64,000 bases of DNA from Siphonodentalium dalli (lineage: Eukaryota; Mollusca; Scaphopoda; Gadilida; Siphonodentaliidae), in assembly GCA_032622095.1 (NCBI GenBank), contig CP136066.1, positions 155,397,152 through 155,461,151 on the forward strand, written 5' to 3'. The position numbers were made by a program, and so were the translations under genes. The stretch's first letter is position 1, and every line of letters begins with the position of its first letter. Of this stretch, positions 11,496 through 22,437 are shown piece after piece. The notes beneath the pieces are model-generated. The model was given only the letters and a program-made list of their open reading frames with translations. It had not been told where the DNA came from and searched no databases.

Positions 11496-11948
11496 TTGAG
11501 TCAAACAGAATATGAATTCAATAACATGCCCGTTACTGAAAATCACACTGATCGTCTGTCTCAGCCAGTTTCATAATTGTTAAGCCGGTCTACACCCGTG
11601 TGTGGAATTGAACGATGTTGACATTTGACTAGAACATGAACTTTAAAATAAAATGCATCATCACATACACGTTAAGATACAGTAAGAAAATTCCATGACA
11701 GATTCTCTGGATAATATCAATTAAGATATGTTAATCGGGCATGTGATAAACACAGAACTGCACATGAGTGTTTCTGGCTGATAGTTTATGGCACTCTTGC
11801 GATAGAAGAAGTTTGACAATCAGTGCCAATGGTATGCTATCCTTACGTCATCGCACTTCTGTTATAAACACAAGTGTAGTTCTGGGTATTTACATAAGTT
11901 GAATGCTATAAGCGGTTTCTTCGTTTTAACCTAAAATTGTTGGTTTAA

Positions 11949-12132
11949 CCCTTTCATGACGGGAGCTTTGCTGGCTTGCAAGGAGCACTGGCTCACAAGG
12001 TCATGGTAAATATTGTTAGGCCAATGTATTCTCTTGCATATGCGAGGCTCCCTGTGGGAGACTCGCATATATAAGAGAATGCATTGGCACAGGGTTTTCG
12101 CAAAATTTCAGGAAGCTCCAGTCATGGAAGAG
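11949..12132. mobile_element. TTAA-flanked MITE (CCCTTTCATG ends)
   Basis: It lies between TTAA tetranucleotides, with ends CCCTTTCATGACGGGAGC and GCTCCAGTCATGGAAGAG. The core is the TGCATTCTCTTATATATGCGAG-type palindrome also seen in 2100-2491 and 40920-41141. It is non-coding. Confidence 0.75.
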
Positions 12133-13577
12133 TTAAGTTGAATGCTGTAAGCAGTTTCTGCGTTTGAAGCATTTATTCTACATTATTATTATGTCACTTG
12201 TTTGTAAATCATTCTTTTTTAAAAATCAATCAAAAACTTTGTTCACATCAGTTTTCTTGTCTTGTTTTGAGTATTTATGCGACAATAAATATCAATGAAC
12301 ATATATGGCTTACATTTTAATTCATCTGATGATAATGCTCTGGTATTGTCATGTCATGTTATAATATTTTGTGCACTTCTAGTCTTCTTGCACATTTTGA
12401 TCTTTTGACATTTTGATTTTTTTTTTAATTAAAATAAAATGTTATAATTTTTTTTTTAGATTGAACTCTTTGCTCAATTTAAAGGTGGTCTGGTTGTTCC
12501 TAAATACGCTTTATATAGTTTCCAAGGTATCAATTAATATTGATTTTATATCGATATTTTGTTCTATAAAGCGATAATCAGGACATTTATTCAAAGACCG
12601 TCCTGACAGAAGACAATCTCAGATATAGATTTTTCCCGCTTGCTATGCTCCGAACATTACATGAGCAGCAAAATGTCCCAAATTGATTGATTGTATTACC
12701 GGTATACCAAAAATAAAAAAATTGTATTTCAAATAAAATCAATATTAAATGATGAAGCATTTCCCCCCGACAGGTTCTTAGATTGATATTTATTTTGTAC
12801 CCTGGAAAATATATAAAGTGTATTATGGGAAGAGATAGACCATCTTTAAATATGTATATAAATCAAAATTTTGAAATACTGACGCCGTTATAACATCCGC
12901 TGGGGTAGCCCGAGACACCACACCAAATTTGGTTAAAATTTGTCCAGGGGTCTGGGAGAAAAATCGCGAACAGACAGATCCTATTTTACATATACATGTA
13001 TAAATAAGTTGGGTTAGGTGGAATGGTGTCAGCTATATGACCACAGTGAACAGCTCATTAATCTATCTAGGATACTTCGCCAACTTCATTATGTTGAAGA
13101 CTCTTCTCAGAGCACTGATCGATGCATCCGTGGTTGATTCGTGATTAGAGACCTTTAGCAAAAATCACTATTACGGATAGGATATATTGTCCTAGTAAGG
13201 TTGACACCATCACAATTTACCTACGATGGCTAATTGGTGAGACGGCATATGCCCCACTTTATTTAGTTACACATATATTTGATGGAAGAAGTAATGTGTG
13301 TCTCTTCCAGACCCCATGTTCTTATCCGCATGTAATAGACCACACGGATAATGTTAGAGCGTCCCCAAGCAGGACCGGTGGCACATTCTTGACACATCTG
13401 CACATAATTAAACTGCGTGGGGTATATTTTGTCTCACATAAGAAACCCCGTGCGTAAAGATTGAATTTTGGCAGGATATTTCCATATCCGTAATCGTGTT
13501 TTTGCAAAAGGTCTCCATTGATGCCCATGGTACTGGGAATGAAGACGGCAATACAATTAGTTGCACATGACTACCTA

Positions 13578-13786
13578 CAATAATGCCCTAATTAATAGAC
13601 TCCATAACCACAGCAGAATTATGGGTAATTTTTCAGGATTTAGTCGGAAATATGGCTTGTTGCCATTCATCAGAAAGCTCTCACAGTTTTCCGATTAATG
13701 GTAACAAGCCATATTTCCGACTAAATCCTGAAAAATTACCCATAATTCTACTGTGGTTATGGAGTCGATTAATTAGGGCATTACTG
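13578..13786. mobile_element. Palindromic TA-flanked MITE (CAGTAATGC family)
   Basis: The ends are TA|CAATAATGCCC and GGGCATTACTG|TA, with two complementary arms. This copy has lost a few bases at the centre (CTCTCACAGTTTTCC). Confidence 0.85.
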
Positions 13787-14734
13787 TAATCCCATTGACA
13801 AAACAAGTTGAGCTGCACTTTTTATGGACATGAAGTATACCAAATATCACAAGCTCAAATCATGTTCATAGCAGGTTACCTAGACACTGTCAAGACATGT
13901 TGGGGTCTAATTCAAGGTATGTAATATAGATAGCCGGTATTTTCCTTAAGGTGTCATTAATGCAAAAATGCAGTAAAAAGTTTTCATTTGGTAACTGCAG
14001 AGCATTAATAGGCTTGGAGTGCATTTAACAGTGTCTGTACGGCGTTAGAACTAAATCGTATCATACGGTATGGTGTTTCATATCAGATATCCATTAATCA
14101 ACAGATGCCGTACTAGTAATTGTTAGATTCAGTTAGCATCTAAAGAATCCCCTTACATATAACAAACAAGAGTTTTGATGTTGAATTATAGAGTATACTG
14201 TTATGTACTATTATAGACAATGTACATAACACAAATTATTGTAATTTATGGGTCACTCGCATTTAGATAAGAGAATGCACTAGAACAAGATCTGTAATGC
14301 TGCACCACCACAGCCTTGGGTTAAAGGTGACCTGGACATGGAATACTTGGTCAAGAGATTCCAATTTAAGTTTACAATGATAATGTATCAAATTCTACCA
14401 ACAGCCATCAAGACAAGCACCTCACTGCTGACCCATTAGTATCAATTATACAGCAGAGCTGTCAACAAATCACAGGCATTGTTTATGTTAAAGGCTGGCA
14501 TCTCTATGAAATCAATAAAACATTTATAATGACCTCAGACCATCTGTAGAGTGATGTTCTAGTCTACTGTTAACAGCATGTGATGTGTATTGTTGAATTA
14601 TTTTTTTTAATTAGATACCATAGCTTTCTTTATCTGCACATTGGCATAAGAGACATCAGAAAATAATATAGCCATATTAATAGCTAAGTAGTCCAAAGGC
14701 ATGGGATGGAATTAGTGAATTGGGTTTAATGTCG

Positions 14735-15163
14735 CTCCAAACAAATTTACCAGTACATAACACAATATTTTGGACCGATTTAAACCAAATTTGGTGTGCT
14801 GACTTGGGGTACCCTTGGCGGAGTTATATAAATGGTGTTATTTTTTCAAAAAAAAATTTGTTCTAATTATTTATAAAAAAAAATATTTTATGATATTTTT
14901 TTTTTAAGAGTGAATATTTTTTAGAAAAAGGGTCATAACTCAGTTAAAAATAGTCTGATCAAACCCATATTCAAACTCAATTTGTCTTTTGTGCTGAGAA
15001 ATTCATATACAAAATTTGGTTCCGATCAGATAGAAAATATTTGAGTTATCGCACTATGCGTAAAGTGTCTACGGACGAGACAGACGGACGCACGACGAGT
15101 GGTCAATCTGGACATCGACACTATGTTTACCATACTATGGTATGGGTAAACATAATAAAGATA
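14735..15163 (+). repeat. Dispersed repeat ending in TATGTTTACCATACTATGG hairpin
   Basis: The body has the recurrent text AACTCAGTTAAAAATAGTC, ACAAAATTTGGTTCCGATC and GTAAAGTGTCTACGGACGAG. It ends in the hairpin TTTACCATACTATGGTATGG. The same order occurs at 45120-45565. Related 'ACATACCAAATTTGGTTC' blocks occur at 32680-34315. It is non-coding, of unknown class. Confidence 0.7.
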
Positions 15164-15301
15164 GTTAATCTTTTTCAGGCCAAATTTCCAACAACATTTT
15201 TTGTTATAAAAACGCAATTTCAATACTACAAATAGATTTTATTGTGAATAACAGACAAAACCAAAGATTTGAGTATATTGTTTGTCTATGAATGCATAAT
15301 A

Positions 15302-15502
15302 CAGTAATGCCCTAATTAATCGACTCCTTTAACCACAGCAGAATTATGGGTAACTTTTCAGGATTTAGTCGGAAATATGGCTTGTTGCCATTCATCGGAA
15401 AGCTCTCGATGAATGGCAACAAGCCATATTTCCGACTAAATCCTGAAAAGTTACCCATAATTCTGCTGTGGTTAAAGGAGTCGATTAATTAGGGCATTAC
15501 TG
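15302..15502. mobile_element. Palindromic TA-flanked MITE (CAGTAATGC family)
   Basis: TA|CAGTAATGCCCTAATTAATC is mirrored by GATTAATTAGGGCATTACTG|TA. It is the cleanest complete fold-back of the family in this window. Confidence 0.9.
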
Positions 15503-15673
15503 TAGTTGTTTATTTATGATGCAGACAAGTGTAACTGTGTTGGCGGTGAATCTCTTAGATTAAAAATGACTTTTGCCATGATGGATGCTAACAAGATAGT
15601 GTTCTCCGTCTTTCTACACCACGGTTATTTCGGCGAAATCGCCTGAATGTTTCCGTTCTGAAGATAGCCCGTA

Positions 15674-16446
15674 ACTAGAGGTGTGACTGTCCCATGGGAC
15701 TAAGGATACCCCCCGTGTTTTTAAAATATTAAGATGTTTCACATGTCAGTAAACATTTAGTTAAAATAATAAAATAACAGTTTCCATTGCAGGTGCACAA
15801 ACCTAACTGTAATCTTAAACCTATTGACTGAAAAATGTAGGAATAAAAGCTTGGACAAAATTATGCATGTTGCAAAAATGTTCTAAGTCGAAAAAGGGGA
15901 ATAACTCCACAAAAAAAGTCGGACAGACATCATAATCGCAGGTGCACAGGTTCTCATGGTACTAAATATCAGTGCCAAGATTAAAAAACATTGACCTAAA
16001 AATGTAGAAATAAAAGCTCGGACAAAATTAGGCATGTTGCAAAAATATTTCTAAGTCGAAAAAGGAGGATAACTCCACCAAAAAATGCCAGACAGACGTC
16101 ATAATCGCAGGTTCCCATGGTACTAAATGTCTGTGCCAAGTTAAAAAAAAATTGACCTAAAAATGTAGGAATAAAAGCTCGTACAAAATTATACATGTTG
16201 CAAAAAATTTCTAAGTCGAAAAAGGGGGAATAACTCCACCAAAAAAAGTCCGACAGACGTCATAATCGCAGGTGCACAGGTTCCCATGGTGGTTGATGTC
16301 TGTGCCAAGTTTTACGGAAATTGATAAAAAAAAAACGATTGAGAAAAACTGCGGACAAATTTGTGTCCACGGTACGACGGACGGACGGACAAGCAGACTC
16401 CAGTATACCCCCCCCCTTACTTCGTTGCGGGGGGGGGGGGGGGGTA
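15674..16446 (-). mobile_element. Dispersed non-coding repeat, 'ATACCCCCGCAACGAAG' type, reverse copy
   Basis: This is the reverse-oriented relative of 1049-1636. It begins ACTAGAGGTGTGACTGTCCC and ends CTTCGTTGCGGGG followed by a G run and TATA. The block around 'AAGTCGAAAAAGGGG...AACTCCAC' is repeated four times at about 110-120 bp spacing, one or two more than in the + copy. Confidence 0.8.
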
Positions 16447-16850
16447 TAAAAATGTCCCGAAAGGTTGTATGTATTATACCGGAAAAAGTCTTAAATGTAT
16501 TCATTATAAATTGATAGAAGCATTTTCGGACAGGCGTCTTCGATTCATATTTATTATTTCATATACCTGAAACTATATAAAACTTACTGGAAAGAGAAAC
16601 GCCATCTTTAACTACTTATTCTCCAGGGGCGTGAAACAGACATAAGTCATCATTCCCATTGGCTTGGATATTCTCGCTAATAATGATATGTTGTCTTGTG
16701 CAAAGACAGGTGATTTTTTTTTAGTTTGTGATCCACAATCTGATCCAAATGTTGAAATCCTCAATAATTTGAAACATCAGGGGGTCGAAGAGACGTGCAC
16801 ACTAGACGAAACGGGGTGGAATGGCAGGTCAAACATCAGTCTGTTAACAA

Positions 16851-17635
16851 GCCTGCAAATAGTGTGTCTGTCCATAGAGGGTGAATTTAGTGAAGCTATC
16901 CCGCATGATGGGCTAGCTTCGCCAAATTCACTATCTGGGAACTTCATCCTGCTGAGGCCTCCACAGCTATGGGAGACCTAGGATCAGATTGAAGTTCCCC
17001 AGTTGAAGTTGGTGATGTTCACCCATTAGTCACCTCGATTATGCATTTTATCTTCTGCAAATTAGGGGATATGGAAACTTCCCAAAAGGGAAAAAGTAAC
17101 TAAAAACAAATGTTAATTTGAGACTATAGATACTTCCCAGAAGATGAGGCCTAAGCAGAACGAGGTCCCCATAGGCTGAATTTGGTGATGCTAGCCCGCA
17201 TGATGGGCTAGCTCCGCCAAATTCATCATCTGGGAACTTCATCCTGCTGAGGCCTCCACGGCTATAGGAGACCTAGGATCAGATTGAAGTTGGTGATGTT
17301 CACCCATTAGTCACCTCGATTATGCATTTTATCTTCTGCAAATTAGGGGATATGGAAACTTCCCAGAAGGGAAAAAGTCACTAAAAACAAATGTTAATTA
17401 GAGACTGTAGATACTTCCTAGAGGATGAGGCCTAAAGCTAAACAGAATGAGGTCCCCAGAGGGTGAATTTTGTGATGTAAACTGCTGTAACAAATGTTAA
17501 TTTGAGACTTGACAGAAAATGAGGCCTAAGCAGAATGAGGTCCCCAGATGGTGAATTTGGTGATCCTAGCCCACTAAATTCACCCTCTGGGGACCTTATT
17601 CTGCAAATGACATACACACTGTTTGCAGGCTTTTG
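16851..17635. repeat. Cluster of GAATGAGGTCCCC elements with ~290-bp tandem duplication
   Basis: At least three fold-back pieces occur in a row (near 16860-16960, 17150-17258 and 17520-17632). The connecting text, GGCCTCCACAGCTATGGGAG through TTAGTCACCTCGATTATGC to GATACTTCCCAGAAGATGAGG, is repeated once (about 16945-17165 and 17240-17450). It is therefore a local duplication of a MITE plus its flank. Confidence 0.7.
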
Positions 17636-18673
17636 TCTGTTAATATACACTCAGATTCATACTGATAATGAGTGTCGTATTCCCCCCAAATTACGTCACA
17701 TCTCGCTACATTAATCGTTTGATTGGACACTTTTATCTTGGTGCTACTAACAGTGATTTCTGATTGGCATTACCGATGTGGAATCCTGCGATTAGGGAAA
17801 TAGAATGTCTCTGGCAAGTTAAGCCTCTGAGCTTGGTTTATATATAGTCCAGGTGGGTTGTATCTGGCAAGGCTCAATGTGATGCTATCTTTGGTCATCA
17901 AACGGATAGACATCGCTGAGGTACAAGATTATCCAATCAAATGGAATAGAAAGCAATCGTAGATTAAACACTATTGTTGATCACCTTCTCAAAGCAGTAT
18001 ACATATTGGTTCATTTCAATTATGAGCACCATTTTTGTGTACTAAGGCCATAAAAAAAACTCTTTGTTTCCGATACCCTGCCTGGCTGAGATTTTCTTGC
18101 CTGCCTCAATTTTTTTTTCAATTTCTCGAGAATGCTAGTCTATAGTTACATGTTAGAGTGTCAATGTGAATATTTATCTTTTTTTTCCAATCCCAAAAGC
18201 AAAAATAAGTTGATTATTAAGCTCAATGTTGGTAGAGATCTTACTGCAGAGTCAATGAATTCAAGGGACAGCATTTTTTTATTGAATGCTTGCTCATTTT
18301 CAATACACACTGATCTACCAAATTCCATGGGATTGTGACTACATTATTATATCACTTATGACTGAAAGGTTTAAAAAAAAAAAACCTTGCCTCCCTGTCT
18401 GGAAATTTATCCCACTGTTATCGGAAACAGGAGTTTTTTGTTTCAGCCTAATGTCCACATTTTTGAAAATAATGAACAGGAAGTACCCACCAGCCCAATT
18501 ATATCTTCAGCACTCATTCCACAGACAGATCCAGTCTGAGTCTACCGCTATTTGCAGATTTTAACAGGCAAGTTTTCGTGATTTAGTCTTATTTTAAAAT
18601 CTATTGACAAATGGCAAATATTATAGTTTGTGTAGTAATCCAAGTAATCCAAGAAATATGAGTAAATTACATA

Positions 18674-18679
18674 TTTATT
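18674..18679 (-). terminator. AATAAA poly(A) signal of TXNL1
   Basis: On the minus strand, AATAAA lies 30 bp past the TGA of the last TXNL1 exon. This would give a very short 3' UTR; further signals downstream cannot be excluded. Confidence 0.55.
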
Positions 18680-18708
18680 TATATTAACAGACAGAAATCA
18701 TACAACAA

Positions 18709-18738
18709 TCAATGACTCTCTCCCTTCTTTCCTGCAAC
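18709..18738 (-). CDS. TXNL1: TXNL1 exon 9 (last coding exon)
   Basis: The acceptor TTTTTATTTCAG is followed by nine codons, V-A-G-K-K-G-E-S-H, and TGA. This matches the C-terminal GKKGESH of animal TXNL1, and it joins in phase 0 to exon 8 (..DFKR). The exon is too short to appear as an open frame; I found it from the conserved tail and the splice site. Confidence 0.95.
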   Translation of the reverse strand, partial: VAGKKGESH

Positions 18739-18990
18739 CTGAAATAAAAATAAAAAGATATGTCAATTTAACTCCTTAAACAGACAATTGATTTCATTTT
18801 AACTCCTCAACCCTTTCATGGCGGGAGCAGCGCTGGTGCAGCATTAAAGATACTGTGCCATCTCACATATATAATACAATGCATGGAGCTAGAGTTTCAG
18901 TCACAAAAATATCTTCACTTTTTCAAAATTAAAAAAGTCATAGTTTTTGTGTTTTAAAATTTTTATTAACATTGTAAAGTCTGCAAGTAC

Positions 18991-19071
18991 ATTTCAAGAA
19001 AGCCTAGATGGCTAGCATATCTCTGATTAACATTTCAAGAAAGCCTAGATGGCTAGCATATCTCTGATTAA
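18991..19071 (+). repeat. 41-bp tandem duplication
   Basis: ATTTCAAGAAAGCCTAGATG through TCTCTGATTAA occurs twice in direct succession, without a mismatch that I can see. It is in intron 8 of TXNL1. Confidence 0.9.
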
Positions 19072-19503
19072 TAATGATTGTTTGAATTCTTAAACTGTTT
19101 CCAATATTTCCAATGACCACCTGCCGTACATTTGCATGATCGGGTGAGAATGACAATATGTTACTGTCACATTGTTGTGAAGTATGGTAAATCAATATAG
19201 CAAGACAAAAATGGTGAGTTAGGCTAAACTTTCAAGCGTTAATCTAATAGACCTATATAGTAAATTTGAAATTTAGAACAAGACATCTTCAAACCTTGTT
19301 TTTTTTTTACCCACAAGCATGCCAAGAAGGGTGATTCAAAAATATTTTAATCCTATGATCGAATCAATCGTCAAATCAATCTCAAAACTGCAGGGCACTA
19401 GAATGGTTTTAACATGGCACATTTCGATACTGGAGAATTATTTATAGTCAGTGTGAGAGGAAAGTCTATCTTGTTTCACCACATTCTGCTTGGTGATGTT
19501 TAA

Positions 19504-19710
19504 CCCTTTCAGTGCCAAGTCCGATTTTTGTATCAACCCATATTTCCTTGATAATTTTTCAAATTTATTGATTATAATAATGTGATACATTGATGGAAAG
19601 AGCTCTGAGAGCTCTTTCCATCAATGTATCACATTATTATAAACAATAAATTTGAAAAATTATCAAGGAAATATGGGTTGATACAAAAATCGGACTTGGC
19701 ACTGAAAAGG
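19504..19710. mobile_element. TTAA-flanked perfect fold-back MITE (CCCTTTCAGTGCC ends)
   Basis: It is flanked by TTAA at 19500-19503 and 19711-19714. CCCTTTCAGTGCCAAGTCCG returns as CGGACTTGGCACTGAAAAGG. The two arms of about 100 bp meet at GGAAAGAGCTCTGAGAGCTC. It abuts the exon-8-derived array that begins about 15 bp further on. Confidence 0.85.
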
Positions 19711-19724
19711 TTAATGTTCTTGAA

Positions 19725-20050
19725 CTCACCCACTTAAAATGACCCATATTAGTTGCTGACATAGGAGATCCAATAAATCCTATATAGTCTACTCACCCGC
19801 TTAAAATCACCCATATTAGTTGACGACATAGGAGGTCCAATAAATCCTATATAGTCTACTCACCCACTTAAAATCACCCATATTAGTTGACGACATAGGA
19901 GATCCAATAAATCCTATATAGTCTACTCACCCACTTAAAATAACCCATATTAGTTGCTGACATAGGAGATCCAATAAATCCTATATAGTCTACTCACCCA
20001 CTTAAAATCACCCATATTAGTTGACGACATTGGAGATCCAACAAGAGATG
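19725..20050 (-). repeat. TXNL1: Exon-8/5'-splice-site tandem array, distal block
   Basis: About five ~67 bp units, read on the minus strand. Each contains GTGAGTAGACTATATAGGA, then a copy of the end of exon 8 (TTGGATCTCC..ATGTCAGC..AATATGGGTGATTTTAA). Each therefore repeats the coding text for GSPMSATNMGDFK followed by a GTGAGT donor. Unit period is 67 bp (for example CCCATATT at 19743 and 19810). The array continues at 20548-20735 and 21849-21889 after two insertions and finally meets the true exon 8. Confidence 0.92.
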
Positions 20051-20547
20051 GACTTCGTCCAGTGCATACCCCTTGTGGCATACTGCCTAGTGTGGGCATA
20101 TCTATAACCTTTGACTGATATACTCAGACAGATGGACCCAAAAATCAGCATATTCATATAAACAAAATAACTATGGAATGAAAAACCAAAACAAAATGGT
20201 TGGACATGCCATTAAATGTCTTCATAGTGGTGAACATCCATACCAAATTTCATTGAGATCCGAGCATAACTTGAACAGACATCAGATGGACCAAAAAGAC
20301 AACATTTCCAAATAAACAATGATGAATAACTCTAGAATGGAAAATCCGAACAAAACGATGGAACCCTCTATTTAATGTCCTCACAGTAGTGAACATCCAT
20401 ACCAAATTTTATTGAGATCCGAGCACTACTGTTCAAGTTATGACATGAACAGACATCGGACGGATGGGCAGACGTATGGCACGACTCACGGATGGACGGA
20501 CAGGTGCGAAGCAGTATACAGCCCTTTTTTTTTTTAAAGGGGGTATA
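20051..20547 (-). mobile_element. Short dispersed element inserted in the exon-8 array
   Basis: A ~0.5 kb insertion interrupts one array unit (GGAGATCCAA | ... | AAATCCTATATAG). It contains two diverged copies of a block with CATACCAAATTT..ATTGAGATCCGAGCA. It ends with CGGACGGATGGGCAGACG, a T run and GGGGGTATAAT. A related block lies at 58140-58420. It is non-coding. Confidence 0.75.
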
Positions 20548-20735
20548 ATAAATCCTATATAGTCTACACACATCTCAAATACTCCATATTAGTTGACGAC
20601 ATAGGAGATCCAATAAATCCTATATAGACTACTCACCCATTTAAAATCACCCATATTTATAGTTGACGACATACCGTAGGAGATCCAACAAATCCTATAT
20701 AGACTACTCACCCGTTTAAAATCACCCATATTAGT
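20548..20735 (-). repeat. TXNL1: Exon-8/5'-splice-site tandem array, middle block
   Basis: Nearly three more ~67 bp units. One has a mutated donor (GTGTGTAG at about 20570); the others keep GTGAGTAG. The block is cut at 20735 by the hAT-type insertion. Confidence 0.88.
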
Positions 20736-21848
20736 TAGTGATGTTCCGATAATGAAAAAGCCCATCGGACCGATTTCCGATAACTGGAGGCACAATCGGC
20801 CGATGCGTTTGTTCCCATAATGGACCTATATACATCCATTGCACTCCATATCCCGGTATAGTTTCAAAGCCAAATACATAAAAATATATATATTATATAG
20901 TATTTCTGCCGACGTCAGTTGTGCGCTGCCTTTGATGTATGCCGGTAGTTGTTTTGACAAAGAGATCACAGGTGCCGAATCAGAGTAACTTTATCACCGT
21001 AAGGGGAACACTTCCACGGGAATGCACGCGGTATAAAGGTCTTGATTGAATACTTGTTAGTTGCGACAATGTATGGAATGCGATGATTATTAACTAAATT
21101 TAGAATGATGGATAATAATTGGTGTCATATATTTCTGAGATTTCCCAAATTCCCATTTTGTCTGGGAAGCTTTTATAGTTCCGCCTACTCAAATTTTGTT
21201 TTGCTAGACCACCTCCGAGTTCAACATGGAGCTAAGCATATTTCATAGAGTATGCCGTAACTTGTAATGAGAGCAACATTATAACAATGGCGACTCGCGG
21301 AGCGACAAAAACACATGTAATTTGGGACTACTTCACCATATTGTCCCTTACAGACGAAAAAGCTAATTATGCCCCTCCTCACGTTGGTCATTATTGAAGA
21401 CAGTTCTGATCGTGACTGTACTAATTCATTCAGTGCGTGCTTCAAATTATTGACATAGCATGTGACGTCACAGCATGGCACATGCTCAACCGGAAACTAC
21501 ATGTGCATTGTAATGATGTCAGTTGTTGAATCTATTTCATATCCACGCGATTGAACCAATAACTTATTACACGGGATATATTGCCAGGTGTATTGCCATG
21601 CTTATATATAATCATACCAGACTGTTTGGACGATGCCAATAACTTCTTTTTAGGTTGTTACAACTGCGTTTTTCATTCAATACTATGGTTGTATTGTGTA
21701 GGTTTATTAAAGCATGCATATAGCGGTTAGATACTAGAATGTTTTTGTTTGTTTTGACAATCGCTAAAAGCCAATGTTCAACTGCGAGGTACGATTAATA
21801 TCCGATGGGCTATTATCGGCCATTATTCCGATTATCGGAACATCACTA
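20736..21848. mobile_element. hAT-type element, 1.1 kb, with 8-bp target duplication
   Basis: The element begins TAGTGATGTTCCGATAATG and ends CGGAACATCACTA. It is flanked by the 8-bp direct repeat ATATTAGT (20728-20735 and 21849-21856), which belongs to the interrupted array unit. Eight-base duplications and TAGTG/CAGTG-like ends are known for hAT transposons. A BED-finger relic inside (21287-21397) supports this. The transposase core is absent, so it is an internally deleted copy. Confidence 0.88.
21287..21397 (+). pseudogene. hAT BED-type zinc finger relic
   Basis: ATG at 21287 opens 36 codons beginning MATRGATKTHVIWDYFT and continuing DEKANY. The pattern VIWDYF..DEKA is that of the BED finger at the N terminus of hAT transposases. 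The expected Cys pair after the DEKA segment is missing (APPHVG instead), and a TGA follows. I see no DDE or dimerisation domain downstream. It is a short decayed remnant. Confidence 0.7.
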
Positions 21849-21889
21849 ATATTAGTTGAGGTATAGGAGATCCTATACAGTCTACTCAC
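21849..21889 (-). repeat. TXNL1: Exon-8/5'-splice-site array, unit joined to exon 8
   Basis: This is the first array unit downstream of the genuine exon 8 donor (GTGAGTAGACTG). It has TATAGGATCTCC..ACCTCAACTAATAT, a shortened copy of the exon 8 text, and then the hAT insertion. Confidence 0.85.
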
Positions 21890-21994
21890 CCGTTTAAAAT
21901 CACCCATATTAGTTGCTGACATAGGAGATCCAACAAATCCTATATAGTCTACTTGCGTCGTCTCTTCTCCTGATTGATTATCTTTAATAAATAT
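21890..21994 (-). CDS. TXNL1: TXNL1 exon 8, end of PITH domain
   Basis: The exon has 35 codons, phase 0 at both ends (TGTTTTTACAG ahead and CGG|GTGAGTAG after). It reads IFIKDNQSGEETTQVDYIGF then VGSPMSATNMGDFKR, matching the TXNL1 PITH C-terminus (human IFVQSNQ..TNMNDFKR). The final ~67 bp of this exon are the template of the adjacent array. Exon-internal GCAAGTAGACTATATAGG aligns with the donor-bearing GTGAGTAGACTATATAGG of the units. Confidence 0.97.
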
Positions 21995-22199
21995 CTGTAA
22001 AAACATTCGAAAATTAGAATTGAAGTGATTGTTAATCCAAAAGTTAACAAAATAGAAAATTAGTTAGTGAATGTGTCTGTTCGTTGCAATAACATTGATC
22101 AAAATTTAATTCAATATATGTGGCACCATATGTCAGTCGAAATAGAGTTGGACAGAGATGATGACCCAAATTCAGTGCAAAATTTGTGTTTTCTCATTT

Positions 22200-22437
22200 A
22201 AATATGAGTCGAGGCTGAGTAATCCTCTGTACAGTATTATATGAGTCAAGACTGAGTGAGCTGCTGTACAGTATTATATGAATCAAGACAGTGATTCGCT
22301 GCACAGTATTATATGAGTCAAGACTGAGTGAGCTGCTGTACAGTATTATATAAATCAAGACAGTGATACGCTGCACAGTATTATATGAGTCAAGACTGAG
22401 TGAGCTGCTGTTCAGTATTATATAAATCAAAACTGAG
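22200..22437 (+). repeat. 35/37-bp minisatellite, minor block
   Basis: About seven units of the CTGTACAGTATTATAT family, continuous with the main array 28737-31420 before a LINE insertion. The last unit ends with AAAACTGAG, which is repeated at 28737-28745 and is the LINE target duplication. Confidence 0.9.

Larger units (their letters stand above)
9861..18673. other. Convergent intergenic interval
   Basis: This interval separates the 3' ends of the DNAJA1-like gene and TXNL1. I found no conserved protein segment on either strand. Repeats are listed separately (10246, 11231, 11398, 11949, 13578, 14735, 15302, 15674, 16851). The remaining parts, such as 10459-11230, 12133-13577 and 17636-18673, look like unique or old repeat-derived AT-rich DNA. 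Confidence 0.65.
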
